A stretch of DNA of 64,000 nucleotides from Rhodanobacter sp. A1T4 (GTDB lineage Bacteria; Pseudomonadota; Gammaproteobacteria; Xanthomonadales; Rhodanobacteraceae), in NCBI RefSeq assembly GCF_014207185.1, contig NZ_JACHCP010000001.1, positions 124,001-188,000 on the forward strand, read 5' to 3'. This document shows, in pieces, positions 24,784 through 33,786 of this stretch. The notes under the pieces are model-generated. The model was not told where the DNA came from, searched no databases, and saw only the letters and a program-made list of their open reading frames with translations. Position numbers and translations under genes: made by a program. The first letter of the stretch is position 1. Every line of letters begins with the position of its first letter.

Positions 24784-26148
24784 ATGCAGACTCGCGTACT
24801 GACCGGCATCACCACCACCGGTACCCCGCATCTGGGCAACTACGTCGGCGCCATCCGCCCCGCGGTGGAAGCCAGCAGGCGCGACGATGTCGATGCGTTC
24901 TATTTCATGGCGGACTATCACGCGCTGATCAAGAGCGGCGATGCCGATCGCATCGAGCGCTCGCGGCTGGAGATTGCCGCAACCTGGCTGGCGGCCGGGT
25001 TGGATCCGCAGCGGGTTACCTTTTATCGGCAGTCCGACATCCCGGAAATTCCCGAGCTGACCTGGTTCCTCACCTGCATCGCTGCCAAAGGCATGCTCAA
25101 TCGTGCGCATGCGTACAAAGCGGCGGTGGATCGCAATACCGAGACCGGCGAAGACGCCGATGCCGGCATCAACGCCGGCCTGTACATGTATCCGGTATTG
25201 ATGGCGGCGGACATTCTCGCGTTCGACGCGCACAAGGTGCCGGTGGGGCGTGACCAGATCCAGCACATCGAGATGGCGCGCGATCTCGGCCAGCGCTTCA
25301 ACCACATCCACGGTCGCGAGTTCTTCGTGCTGCCCGAGGCGCTGATCGAGGAGCAGGTGGCGACGCTGCCTGGCCTGGATGGCCGCAAGATGTCGAAGAG
25401 CTACGACAACACCATTCCGCTGTTTGCCGGCGGTAAGAAGCAGCTGCGCGAGACCATCATGCGCATCGTCACCGACTCGCGTCTGCCGGGCGAGCCGAAG
25501 GATCCGGACAACTCCGCGCTGTTTACTATCTTCCGCGCGTTTGCGGGCGAGGACGAGGCGAAGTCGTTTCGCCAGTCCCTGCTTGATGGCATGGGCTGGG
25601 GCGACGCCAAACAGGCGCTGTACGAGCGGGTAGAGAAAGACGTGGCGCCGATGCGCGAGCGCTACGAGGCCTTGATCGCCGATCCTGCGGGTATCGAGAG
25701 CATTCTTCAGGAAGGCGCCATCAAGGCGCGTGCGATCGCCACGCCGAAAATAGCGGCCTTGCGCGATGCGCTCGGTCTGCGCTCAGCCAGCGCTCGGCCA
25801 GCAATGGTTGTGCAGTCGAAGGTTTCCACTAAAGCGAACAAGGCGCCACGCTTCGCCAGCTTTCGCGACGCCGATGGCAGTTTCCGCTTCCGCCTGTTTT
25901 CGGCAGAGGGCGACGAGCTGCTGCTGTCGATACCGTTCGCCGATCCCAAGGCGGGCGGCGTGCTGCAGAAACGGATCAAGGCAGCAGGTGTCAGCGGTGT
26001 CGTGCTGCAGATCGATGCGCTGCGCGTTGTGCTTGAGCTGGACGGTGAGCCGGTGGCCAGCTCTGCCGACTATCGCGATGAGCCCACGTGCGAGGCCGCG
26101 CTGTCGCAGCTGCGTCAGGCGCTTGATCAACTGGCCGCCACCGAGTGA
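24784..26148 (+). CDS. trpS: Tryptophan--tRNA ligase with a C-terminal extension
   Basis: A 454-residue class I synthetase. The HIGH-type motif is PHLGNY (about residue 16) and the KMSKS motif is KMSKSYDN (about 200). The usual bacterial enzyme is about 330 residues; this one carries about 115 more, including FRDADGSFRFRLFSAEGDELLLS, which resembles the beta-hairpin repeats of DUF1508/YegP proteins. Longer TrpRS forms exist in several proteobacteria, so this may be a lineage feature. Confidence 0.94.
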   Translation: MQTRVLTGITTTGTPHLGNYVGAIRPAVEASRRDDVDAFYFMADYHALIKSGDADRIERSRLEIAATWLAAGLDPQRVTFYRQSDIPEIPELTWFLTCIAAKGMLNRAHAYKAAVDRNTETGEDADAGINAGLYMYPVLMAADILAFDAHKVPVGRDQIQHIEMARDLGQRFNHIHGREFFVLPEALIEEQVATLPGLDGRKMSKSYDNTIPLFAGGKKQLRETIMRIVTDSRLPGEPKDPDNSALFTIFRAFAGEDEAKSFRQSLLDGMGWGDAKQALYERVEKDVAPMRERYEALIADPAGIESILQEGAIKARAIATPKIAALRDALGLRSASARPAMVVQSKVSTKANKAPRFASFRDADGSFRFRLFSAEGDELLLSIPFADPKAGGVLQKRIKAAGVSGVVLQIDALRVVLELDGEPVASSADYRDEPTCEAALSQLRQALDQLAATE

Positions 26149-26183
26149 AGCGAAAGCCTGCTGGTTTGTGGGGCCGCTGATCG

Positions 26184-26507
26184 ATGCGTTATCTCGCATT
26201 TCTCCTGCTCACGCCATGGTTGCTGATTCTTTGCTGGGCGTACTGGGCTTATCCGAAGAGTTTGCCGAGAACACGAGTTCGGCGCGCGTTTGATGCCGCG
26301 GCCGTGCTGATTGCGCTGGTCGTTGCGGCAGAGGCTGCGGTGCTTGGTTTCGATACCGCCCTGCAGCCGACGATCGGTCCGTTTGGTCGTGCCAGCGGCG
26401 GGATTTGGCAGCAGGTGTTGCCCGCGCTTTACGGTTACGGCGCGCTGCTCGTCGCGCTGGCGGTGGCGATGGGGCTGCGCTGGATGGTGTGGGGGCGCCG
26501 TCGCTGA
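26184..26507 (+). CDS. Small membrane protein of unknown function
   Basis: A 107-residue protein with three hydrophobic segments (about residues 3-22, 37-56 and 78-98) and a basic C-terminus (WGRRR). No family is recognised. It lies 35 bases behind trpS on the same strand and may be read from the same transcript. Confidence 0.6.
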   Translation: MRYLAFLLLTPWLLILCWAYWAYPKSLPRTRVRRAFDAAAVLIALVVAAEAAVLGFDTALQPTIGPFGRASGGIWQQVLPALYGYGALLVALAVAMGLRWMVWGRRR

Positions 26508-26607
26508 ATCAGATGGTCGGCCGGCATGGATACATGCCCATGCGGCGAATCGGGTCAATCAACTCCAGCGTCTGATGCCAGGGTGATGGGATGCGACAAT
26601 ACCTGCC

Positions 26608-27126
26608 ATGACGCCGCTCAAATACCTTCAGGCTTACCCCGCGAACTTGCAGGACAAGGTTCGCGACCTGATTGCGCGTGATCAGCTGGGCGATCATCTC
26701 GCGGCGCGTTACCCACAGCGTCACACCGTGCAAAGCGACAAGGCACTGTACGCGTACACCATGGCGTTGAAACAGCAGCATCTGAAAAACGCGCCGGGCA
26801 TCGACAAAGTGCTGTACGACAGCAAGCTCGATGTGGTGCAGCGCGCGCTGGGTTTGCACACGGCGATCTCGCGCGTGCAGGGCGCCAAGCTCAAGGCAAA
26901 AAAGGAAATTCGTGTAGCGGCACTGTTCAAGGCAGCCGCGCCGGAGTTTCTGCAGATGATCGTAGTGCACGAGCTGGCACACCTGAAGGAACTCGATCAC
27001 AACAAGGCGTTCTATCAGCTGTGCCAATACATGCTGCCTGACTACCACCAGCTCGAATTCGATCTACGCGTGTATCTGACCTGGCGTGACCTACCATCCG
27101 TCGACGAGACCAACGCACACAACTGA
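26608..27126 (+). CDS. YgjP-like metallopeptidase-fold protein
   Basis: A 172-residue protein with a zinc motif HELAHLKELDHNKAFY (about residues 126-141), giving HExxH plus a later His, as in the YgjP/DUF45 family. The fold is close to zincin peptidases; some members have been reported to hydrolyse UTP, and the true role is unsettled. It precedes the next gene by eight bases, so the two are likely co-transcribed. Confidence 0.82.
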   Translation: MTPLKYLQAYPANLQDKVRDLIARDQLGDHLAARYPQRHTVQSDKALYAYTMALKQQHLKNAPGIDKVLYDSKLDVVQRALGLHTAISRVQGAKLKAKKEIRVAALFKAAAPEFLQMIVVHELAHLKELDHNKAFYQLCQYMLPDYHQLEFDLRVYLTWRDLPSVDETNAHN

Positions 27127-27134
27127 GGATCATC

Positions 27135-27785
27135 ATGGATAGTGCAGCACTACAAAAGTATCTGTTGCGATTGTTCGAGCGTCACGACGTTGAGCTCGAG
27201 GAAGACGAGGAAGACTGGCTGGTGACGGATGGTGATTTCCCGGCGATCCGTGCCAGCTGGACGCCTGCGAAAGCCGACACACCCGGCCGTCTCGATATCG
27301 ATATCGTGATCAGCGAAGAGCGCCGCATCGAGGAAAGCTTTGCGGGATTCGGTGAAGGCGATGCCGCCTGCCGCGATGCACTGAAAGCCTTCGAGCAGAA
27401 TACCTTTCATCTCGTGCTGGCGGCCTGCTGGTATGTCACCGACGATCGTCTAATGCAGATCACAGCCTGGGACATCGGCGTGCGCACCTGGGATGTTTTC
27501 ATTGGCCGATTCACCGTGCGTGGTGCTGACGCGGATGCCGTGGTTATCCCACCAGAAGCGATGGCATCGATCGAGACGGTGTTGAAGCGCGAGTCACCGA
27601 CGCCGGAGTTGCACTGGTTGCGAGTCATCCATCGCCACGACGGCCAAGGTGACGCGCGCACCGATGTGTTGCTCGACAACGAGCCGTGGCCGACAGGTCT
27701 GCAGGCGTTGAATGCGATCAAGTGGCCCAACACTCACGATTACACTGCCAGCGCGTTCCTGTTGCTGGACGTGCGGGATTACTGA
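27135..27785 (+). CDS. Hypothetical protein, DUF6348-like
   Basis: A 216-residue acidic soluble protein. It begins with a helical ALQKYLLRLFERHDVELEEDEEDW and continues with strand-rich sequence (RLDIDIVISEERRIEESFAGFG; HWLRVIHRHDGQG). The pattern recalls DUF6348, but I cannot confirm this without a profile search. A GAGGATCATC element precedes the ATG. It lies in tandem with the YgjP-like gene. Confidence 0.7.
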   Translation: MDSAALQKYLLRLFERHDVELEEDEEDWLVTDGDFPAIRASWTPAKADTPGRLDIDIVISEERRIEESFAGFGEGDAACRDALKAFEQNTFHLVLAACWYVTDDRLMQITAWDIGVRTWDVFIGRFTVRGADADAVVIPPEAMASIETVLKRESPTPELHWLRVIHRHDGQGDARTDVLLDNEPWPTGLQALNAIKWPNTHDYTASAFLLLDVRDY

Positions 27786-27821
27786 GGTTCGTACAGAGTC
27801 GGACAAACCAAATCTCCCCAG

Positions 27822-27937
27822 CCGTTCGCCCTGAGTGTAGCCACGAAGCAGCGAAGTCAAAGGGTTGGTGCGAAAGCGGTTCGACTTGAGCGAGGCTTCG
27901 ACTCCGCGCCTACGTCGCTACGCTTAGCTCGACGGTG
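27822..27937. repeat. Intergenic REP-like element
   Basis: The stretch between two genes contains two units of the widespread type: CGTTCGCCCTGAG then GCGAAGTCAAAGGG, and further on GGTTCGACTTGAGCGAGGC then CTTAGCTCGACGG. Such 'CGTTCG...GAGC...TCGAAG' elements are scattered through many proteobacterial chromosomes. Only one site is visible here, so repetition elsewhere in the genome is assumed. Confidence 0.45.
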
Positions 27938-28061
27938 TCCAGTGGGTCAGTTTGTGGATTTCCACAGGATTTTTATTAGACACGTTCCCAGTGGCCGCAA
28001 CCGGTGCCCGGACTTATCTGGCGCTTGCCAGTCATGGCGGTCAGCGCTTTCCAGGCAACAT

Positions 28062-28886
28062 TCACGCGGTGGCATCGGTGTGAGGGCTTCCAAAGCGAAA
28101 GCTCGATGCCGTGATCATTTGCAAGAAAGCCTTCTCGTGATACACGCAAGCGCCTGGCTCTTCCTCCGCTGCTCCAACGGCCACCATGAGAGGGATCAAA
28201 TGATCTTCGCGTGCATGCGCGTCGCGGGCATAAGGTGCGTCTTCCCATCGAATCAGTTGTTTGGTGCGTTCAGCGGGTTTCGCTTGCACGAGCACATGTT
28301 GCAACCATGCATCGAACTGTTGGGATACGACCCCTGGGCGAGCGCCACGAAAGTTGTGATAACTGAATCCGCTACCGATGATCACTACGCCCTCCTGGCG
28401 CAGCGGGGCAAGCAGGCGGCCGACCTGAAGATGCAAAGCCGGATCCATGCCGACGTCGAGCGAGAGCTGGACGATCGGCACATTCTCGCCCGGCGCCAGT
28501 ACCTTCATGAGACTGAAAGTGCCGTGGTCGTAGCCACGCTCACTGTCCAATCGCGCGGGCACACCACCGGCTGCCAGCAGATCGCGTACTCGCTCGGCAA
28601 TTTCAGGTGAGCCCGGCGCCGCGTAGCTGATGTGATAAAGATATTCGGGGAAGCCGGAATAATCGAAAACCATGCCGGGTTTTGCGGAGGAAGAGATAGC
28701 GAAGCCGCGTTCTTCCCAATGCCCGGAGATGATCAGCACCGCCCGAACCGGGCTGCGCAGCTCAGGCCTCAACTCGATCAGAAACCGTTCGAGGTTGACA
28801 TAATTCGCACGTCTGGGCTCTTCGACAAAGGACCATGGGCCGCCGCCATGGCTCAGGAAATAGGTAGGGAGTAGATCGATACTCAT
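28062..28886 (-). CDS. DODA-type extradiol ring-cleavage dioxygenase
   Basis: A 274-residue LigB-fold enzyme of the 4,5-DOPA/YgiD group. It has the N-terminal metal-site segment YFLSHGGGPWSF, ISGHWEERGF, YDHGTFSLMKVLAP, and the later IGSGFSYHNFRG and REDHLIPLMVAVGAA. These enzymes open catechol rings with a non-haem metal. The ATG at 28886 is chosen because GAGAGA precedes it and the motif order begins at once. It lies downstream of the FMN reductase on the same strand. Confidence 0.87.
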   Translation of the reverse strand: MSIDLLPTYFLSHGGGPWSFVEEPRRANYVNLERFLIELRPELRSPVRAVLIISGHWEERGFAISSSAKPGMVFDYSGFPEYLYHISYAAPGSPEIAERVRDLLAAGGVPARLDSERGYDHGTFSLMKVLAPGENVPIVQLSLDVGMDPALHLQVGRLLAPLRQEGVVIIGSGFSYHNFRGARPGVVSQQFDAWLQHVLVQAKPAERTKQLIRWEDAPYARDAHAREDHLIPLMVAVGAAEEEPGACVYHEKAFLQMITASSFRFGSPHTDATA

Positions 28887-28993
28887 TATATTTTCTCTCA
28901 GCGAATTTTTTCTCGGCGCGTTTTCACTCATCGAGCAAGACGACCATCCTGAGATTCGTGGGCTGGCGTAAGCACAGCCCACTTGAGGACGAG

Positions 28994-29584
28994 TTAGGCC
29001 GCCGCTCGCGCAGCCATTGTCGCCTTGGCCCACCAGACAAGGTCGTCAAGCGCAGCCTTGGCTGAAGGCAACAGTCCAGCCTCGATATCCTCGATGGGCT
29101 TGTTGCCGAACATGGGGAATATGGCCATGAAGTCGCTACCACCGATGTTCACGGCGCTGCGCGTCGAGACCATTTGCAGTTCGACGCCGATGCCTCGCAG
29201 ATGCTCGATGGCACGTGCTCCGCCCACACTGCCATAACCGATTGCGGTGAAGGGTTTGCGATTCCACTCTTTGTAGGCCTGATCCAGCGCGTTCTTGAGC
29301 GCGCCGGTAATGGAGTGGTTGTATTCGGCAACGACAAAAATATAACCGTCGTATTGATCGATGGTCTGCTGCCACCGGATAGCTTCAGGGTCTTTGCTGG
29401 GCGCGTGCAAAGTTGAGGCCACCTCGGCGAAATAAGGCAGCGGATGATCGCGCAGATCGACCACCTCGACGTCCATGTCTTGACGCGCCTGGGCTTGTTT
29501 AAGCATCCATTGGGCGGGCTTGTCGGCAAACCTTGTCGGCCGGGTGGATCCAATGATGAGGGCAATGCGGGGCTTAGCAGTCAT
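28994..29584 (-). CDS. NAD(P)H-dependent FMN reductase
   Basis: A 196-residue flavodoxin-fold protein. The FMN phosphate loop is IGSTRPTRFADKPAQW (about residues 11-26), followed by EYNHSITGALKNALDQAYKEW and GYGSVGGARAIEHLR. The start at 29584 follows AGGACG. It is divergent from an HxlR-type regulator across 52 bases and is followed after 107 bases by the DODA dioxygenase gene, suggesting a small redox or aromatic-detoxification unit. Confidence 0.88.
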   Translation of the reverse strand: MTAKPRIALIIGSTRPTRFADKPAQWMLKQAQARQDMDVEVVDLRDHPLPYFAEVASTLHAPSKDPEAIRWQQTIDQYDGYIFVVAEYNHSITGALKNALDQAYKEWNRKPFTAIGYGSVGGARAIEHLRGIGVELQMVSTRSAVNIGGSDFMAIFPMFGNKPIEDIEAGLLPSAKAALDDLVWWAKATMAARAAA

Positions 29585-29601
29585 GGTTTCGTCCTGTATG
29601 G

Positions 29602-29610
29602 TGGTTACCA
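29602..29610. promoter_or_regulatory. Possible operator between FMN reductase and HxlR genes
   Basis: The 52-base divergent gap contains the short palindrome TGGT-T-ACCA, and a wider TGGTT/AACCA pair (29602-29620). HxlR proteins usually bind such inverted repeats in front of the divergent gene. The match is short, so this is only a candidate. Confidence 0.3.
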
Positions 29611-29636
29611 ACAGAAACCAGCCTAGGAGCGTTCCC

Positions 29637-30035
29637 GTGTTGGCACAAGAAGGCACCATTTCGAAACCAGGCGAACAAAAAGATACTGCTACCTGCGAGC
29701 ACATCAGCCGCATGCTCTCGCGGATCTGCGATAAGTGGACAGTGCTCGTCATACGAGCGCTTGGTCGCGGGCCGCGCCGATTCAATGCGCTTCGCAGAGA
29801 CATTGGCGAGATCAGCCAAAAGATGCTGACGCAGACGCTCAAGGAGCTGGAGGAAAATGGTTTGGTGAGCCGAACCGTAACCCCGGTTACCCCACCGCAG
29901 GTCGAGTATGCGCTCACCGAATTGGGCAAGGATTTCCTGCGCCCGGTCCGGGCGCTTGCCACATGGGTCGCGGTTCATTCCGACCAGATTACCGAGGCAC
30001 GATCGGTTTATGCAGAGGCTCGCATCAACGTGTAA
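29637..30035 (+). CDS. HxlR family transcriptional regulator
   Basis: A 132-residue winged-helix protein with the family pattern: ISRMLSRICDKWTVLVIRAL, then RRFNALRRDIGEISQKMLTQTLKELEENGLVSR and VEYALTELGKDFL. A cysteine near the N-terminus (ATCEH) is where HxlR/HypR members sense reactive species. The GTG at 29637 is chosen because TAGGAG stands eight bases before it. It is divergent from the FMN reductase gene, its probable target. Confidence 0.87.
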   Translation: MLAQEGTISKPGEQKDTATCEHISRMLSRICDKWTVLVIRALGRGPRRFNALRRDIGEISQKMLTQTLKELEENGLVSRTVTPVTPPQVEYALTELGKDFLRPVRALATWVAVHSDQITEARSVYAEARINV

Positions 30036-30236
30036 GAGGGTGCAGACATGTGGCTGTCCGCCATCGGCGTGATCGGGCGAAGCGTGCCTTACGGAAGCTC
30101 AGGCTGGCTCGACGGTAGAGAGGGATCGACTGGTCTGCATCATTCACTGATGCCTGATCTGCATCGTTCTTGCGGACCAGTGCAAATGGTTGGGCATTCC
30201 GCGGCTGGACGCTTCATCCGCTGCTCCATCCGAAAC

Positions 30237-30264
30237 AAAACGCCGCCTTGTAGGGCGGCGTTTT
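30237..30264. terminator. Bidirectional terminator
   Basis: AAAACGCCGCC and GGGCGGCGTTTT pair around TTGTA. The A-run and T-run flank both sides, so it can serve the HxlR gene on the plus strand and the dehydrogenase operon on the minus strand. The rest of 30036-30297 shows nothing else. Confidence 0.85.
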
Positions 30265-30297
30265 GCTTTGTGTCAGTCAGTCACCGTAGCCATCGAC

Positions 30298-31695
30298 TCA
30301 GTTTGGCAACCCCAGATCATCCAGCATCGCTTTGAGGAAGCGTGCCGCTTCACCGCCAGTGGCGGCGCGGTGATCGAACGTTACCGATAGCGGCATGCGG
30401 CGATGGACTTCAATGCCACCGATCACGGCGACCACATCGTGGCTGAGCTTGCCGGCGCCGATGATGGCGACGGTGGGTGGCACCACCACGGGTGTGGCGT
30501 AGCGGCCGGCGAACATGCCGAAGTTGGACAGGCTGATGGTGTAACCCGACAGCTCCGAGGCCGGAATGCTGCGATCCTCGACCTGCGTGCGCAGGCGCTT
30601 GATCGCCGAGCGTACGCCTGCTGCGTCGAGCACGTCGGCATTGCGCAGAGCTGGCACGAACAGGCCATCGTCCGTATCCACCGCGATGCCGATATCGACA
30701 TGCGGATGCAGGGTGCGGCTGAGATTTTTGCCATCGAACCAGGCATTCAGCGCCGGCACGCTCTTGCAGGCAAAGACGATGGCGCGAACCAGGCGGGCGG
30801 TGATGTCCTGCTTGCCGATCCAGGCGTGCAGGTCAGCGTCGTCAACGATCGTGGTCGGCACGACCTGCGCGTGCGCATCGGCCATCACACGGGCCATATT
30901 GCGACGCACGCCCTTCAGCTGCTCCGGCTGGCCGCTGGCCTGTGCGCCAGGCGAGGAAGTGCGTACCGGCTTGCCGGCGAGTGACACCGGCGAGCGTGAC
31001 TGCTCTTGTGGGGCACGGCCGGGCTGCGGCAGCTCTGGCGCAAGGTGACGACCAGCCGAAGCGGGAACCGCGCGCGAAGGCGCCGCACCGAGTGCAGCGG
31101 AACCGTTGGCCGCGGCATCCTTCACATCTTTCAACGTCACCACACCCTCGGCGCCGGTAGGCGTGACGCGAGTGAGGTCGATCTTCAACTTTTTCGCCAA
31201 TGCCCGCACGGCCGGCACAGCCTTGACGCCACCGACGCTGGCGGCCTGTTCGACGTGCACATGATTACCGCTGACCATCGCGCCGACCACGGTGCCTTCG
31301 TCTTCACGGACGGCGATGGCTTCGTCGACTTCGCCGCCCTCATCCGAGGCGACGACTTTCTCGTTGTCTTGCGGCGCGGGGCTGCCGACGCTTTTCTTTG
31401 GGCCGTGCTGATGGCCGGTGGATTCGGCCTCGGCGCGCTGCTTGGCATTCGGATCGGGTTCGAACTCGGCCAGCGCGGCGCCGGTTTCGATGATGTCGCC
31501 CGGTGCGCCGTGCAACTTGGTGACCTTGCCGGTGTACGGTGAAGGCACGTCGACGACCGCCTTGGCGGTTTCCATCGAGCACAGTGGCGCGTCGAGCTTG
31601 ATGTTGTCGCCTACTTTCACATGCCACTCGACCACGGTCGCGTCGGGCAGGCCTTCGCCGAGGTCGGGTAGGTAGAACGTTTTGATATCAGCCAT
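30298..31695 (-). CDS. 2-oxo acid dehydrogenase E2 (dihydrolipoyl acyltransferase)
   Basis: A 465-residue E2 core subunit. The lipoyl domain has the lysine in CSMETAKAVVDV (about residue 44), an E3/E1-binding domain lies near residues 160-200 (VRALAKKLKIDLTRVTPTG), and a catalytic acyltransferase domain fills the rest. The active-site stretch reads TFDHRAATGGEAARF: the catalytic His is present, but the Asp usual in HxxxDG is Thr. It is the last gene of an E1alpha-E1beta-E2 operon; no E3 gene is alongside. Whether the complex prefers pyruvate or branched-chain acids is open. Confidence 0.9.
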   Translation of the reverse strand: MADIKTFYLPDLGEGLPDATVVEWHVKVGDNIKLDAPLCSMETAKAVVDVPSPYTGKVTKLHGAPGDIIETGAALAEFEPDPNAKQRAEAESTGHQHGPKKSVGSPAPQDNEKVVASDEGGEVDEAIAVREDEGTVVGAMVSGNHVHVEQAASVGGVKAVPAVRALAKKLKIDLTRVTPTGAEGVVTLKDVKDAAANGSAALGAAPSRAVPASAGRHLAPELPQPGRAPQEQSRSPVSLAGKPVRTSSPGAQASGQPEQLKGVRRNMARVMADAHAQVVPTTIVDDADLHAWIGKQDITARLVRAIVFACKSVPALNAWFDGKNLSRTLHPHVDIGIAVDTDDGLFVPALRNADVLDAAGVRSAIKRLRTQVEDRSIPASELSGYTISLSNFGMFAGRYATPVVVPPTVAIIGAGKLSHDVVAVIGGIEVHRRMPLSVTFDHRAATGGEAARFLKAMLDDLGLPN

Positions 31696-31716
31696 GGAAT
31701 CGGGTCCGTTTAATAA

Positions 31717-32697
31717 TTAGCTGGCGGCCAGGGTGCGCTTGGCGGCATCAACGATGCGCTCCACGCTAGGCAGGTATTTCATCTCGAGGCGGAACAGCGG
31801 AATGTGCGTGTCGAAGCCAGTGACGCGCTCGACCGGCGCAAGCAGGTCGTAGATGCATTCCTCGGCCAGCCGCGCAGCGATTTCGGCGCCGAAACCGGCC
31901 GTCTTCGGGGCTTCGTGCACGATCACACAGCGGCCGGTTTTCTGCACCGACTCGGCGATGGTATCGAAGTCCAGTGGCGTCAGTGTGGCAACGTCGATCA
32001 CTTCTGCGCTGATGCCGGCGGCTTCCAGCTCGTCGGCGGCTTCCAGGCATTCCTTGACTTGTGCGCCCCAGGTCACCAGGGTCACGTCGGTGCCGTCGCG
32101 CAACACGAAGCACACGTCCAGCGGCAGCGCCTCGCCGTCGTCCGGCACCTCTTCCTTGTACTGGCGATAGATGCGCTTGGGCTCGAAGAACATCACCGGA
32201 TCGGGGTCGCGGATCGCCGCCAGCAGCAGGCCGTAGGCGCGCGCAGGCGACGACGGCAATACCACGCGCAGGCCGGGGATGTTGGTGAACAGGTGTTCGT
32301 TCGCCTCGGAGTGATGTTCCGGCGCGCGGATGCCGCCGCCCCACGGGGCGCGGAACACGGCCGGCACGGTGATACGGCCGCGCGTGCGATTGCGCAGGCG
32401 CGCGGCGTGGCACGCGATCTGCTCCATCATCGGGTAGATGAAGCCTTCGAACTGCGCCTCGGCGACGGGCTTCATGCCGGCCGCGGCGAGGCCGACGGTA
32501 ACGCCGGCAATGGTGGTTTCATCCAGCGGTGTGTCGAGCACGCGCAGCTCGCCGAATTTTTCCTGCAGGCCCTGGGTGGCGCGGAACACGCCACCGTTGA
32601 GGCCGACGTCTTCACCCAGCACCACGACGTTGTCGTCGTGGGTCATTTCGTAGGCAAGTGCCTGGGTGACGGCTTCGATAAGAGTGATTTGTGCCAT
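31717..32697 (-). CDS. 2-oxo acid dehydrogenase E1 beta subunit
   Basis: A 326-residue transketolase-like subunit that pairs with E1alpha to decarboxylate 2-oxo acids. Typical segments are VVVLGEDVGLNGGVFRATQGL, DTPLDETTIAGVTVGLA, MEQIACHAARLRNRTRGR and FFEPKRIYR. The start ATG lies three bases behind the E1alpha stop, so the two are coupled. It is read with the E1alpha and E2 genes. Confidence 0.93.
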   Translation of the reverse strand: MAQITLIEAVTQALAYEMTHDDNVVVLGEDVGLNGGVFRATQGLQEKFGELRVLDTPLDETTIAGVTVGLAAAGMKPVAEAQFEGFIYPMMEQIACHAARLRNRTRGRITVPAVFRAPWGGGIRAPEHHSEANEHLFTNIPGLRVVLPSSPARAYGLLLAAIRDPDPVMFFEPKRIYRQYKEEVPDDGEALPLDVCFVLRDGTDVTLVTWGAQVKECLEAADELEAAGISAEVIDVATLTPLDFDTIAESVQKTGRCVIVHEAPKTAGFGAEIAARLAEECIYDLLAPVERVTGFDTHIPLFRLEMKYLPSVERIVDAAKRTLAAS

Positions 32698-32700
32698 GAC

Positions 32701-33786
32701 TCAGTGACCTTTGTTTTCAAGCGAGAGGACGTAATCGCGCTGTTTGGCGAGATCGGCAGGGACTTCGGCGAAGATGTAGTCGAACATCGCCGATACCGGC
32801 TGCGTCTTGGTCTCGAGGTAAGCATTCACCTCATTGTCCATCCACTCGTCGCACTCGGCCTTCCAGGCCTCTTCCTTCGCGTCGTCCCACACGCCCTTGG
32901 CCACAAGCCAGTTGCGCAGGCGTTTCATCGGCTCGCGTTCCCAGCCGTCCTTCACTTCCTGCTCGCCGCGGTAGCGACGGGCGTCATCGGCCGTCGTGTG
33001 ATCGCCCAGACGATAGGTCACCGCCTCGATCACGCTGCCGCCGTTGCCGCTGCGCGCGCGCTCGAGCGCGTCCTCCATCGCCTTGCGCACGGCGATGATG
33101 TCGTTGCCGTCCACTTGAATGCAGAACAGGCCGGCGGCGATGCCCTTCTGCGCCAGTGTCGGTGCACCGGACTGGATCTTGCGCGGCACCGAGATCGCCC
33201 ACTGGTTGTTGACGATCACGGCCACGAGCGGCAGGTTCTGCGCGCCGGCGATGTTGATGGCGCCGTAGAAGTCGCCCTTGGACGAACCACCGTCGCCGAT
33301 GGTGCACACCGCGACGCGCTTTTCGCCGCGGATCTTGAATGCCAGCGCGGTGCCGGCCGCATGCAGGCATTGCGTCGCAATCGGCACCGACCAGGCGAAG
33401 TCATGCCGCGCCGGCTCTTTCTGGTAGTCGTTGCCGCGCTCGTCGCCGCCCCAGTACATATACACCTCGCGCGGCTGCACACCGCGGTAGAGCTGGGCAC
33501 CGTATTCGCGGTAGCTCACCGCCAGCACATCTTCCGGGCGCATCGCGCTGCCGATGCCGACATGCGAGGCTTCGTGGCCCAGGCAGCTGGCATAGGTGCC
33601 CAGCTTGCCTGTGCGCTGCAGGGCAATCGACTTGGCGTCGAATACGCGGGTCGACAGCATCAGCTTGTACAGCTCGACCATGTGCGGCAGGTCTTTCGCA
33701 AATTCGGGTAGATCATCACGAACCTCTTTGCCTTCGGCATCAAGGTATTGCAGGTATTCGATTTCAAACTTGGCGGCGATGGTCAC
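32701..33786 (-). CDS. 2-oxo acid dehydrogenase E1 alpha subunit
   Basis: A 361-residue thiamine-diphosphate subunit. The cofactor motif is GDGGSSKGDFYGAINIAGA ending with VNNQWAIS; the phosphorylation-loop region YRLGDHTTADDARRYR follows. It starts at a GTG with CCGGAG at good distance. It is the first gene of the operon. Xanthomonads carry this type under the names pdhA or bkdA; the substrate cannot be fixed from sequence alone. Confidence 0.92.
   Translation of the reverse strand: MTIAAKFEIEYLQYLDAEGKEVRDDLPEFAKDLPHMVELYKLMLSTRVFDAKSIALQRTGKLGTYASCLGHEASHVGIGSAMRPEDVLAVSYREYGAQLYRGVQPREVYMYWGGDERGNDYQKEPARHDFAWSVPIATQCLHAAGTALAFKIRGEKRVAVCTIGDGGSSKGDFYGAINIAGAQNLPLVAVIVNNQWAISVPRKIQSGAPTLAQKGIAAGLFCIQVDGNDIIAVRKAMEDALERARSGNGGSVIEAVTYRLGDHTTADDARRYRGEQEVKDGWEREPMKRLRNWLVAKGVWDDAKEEAWKAECDEWMDNEVNAYLETKTQPVSAMFDYIFAEVPADLAKQRDYVLSLENKGH

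Noticed and set aside
31804-33711. Plus-strand frame of 635 codons
   Set aside because: It is opposite the two E1 subunit genes, which match their families over full length. It is His/Gly/Arg-rich shadow sequence.
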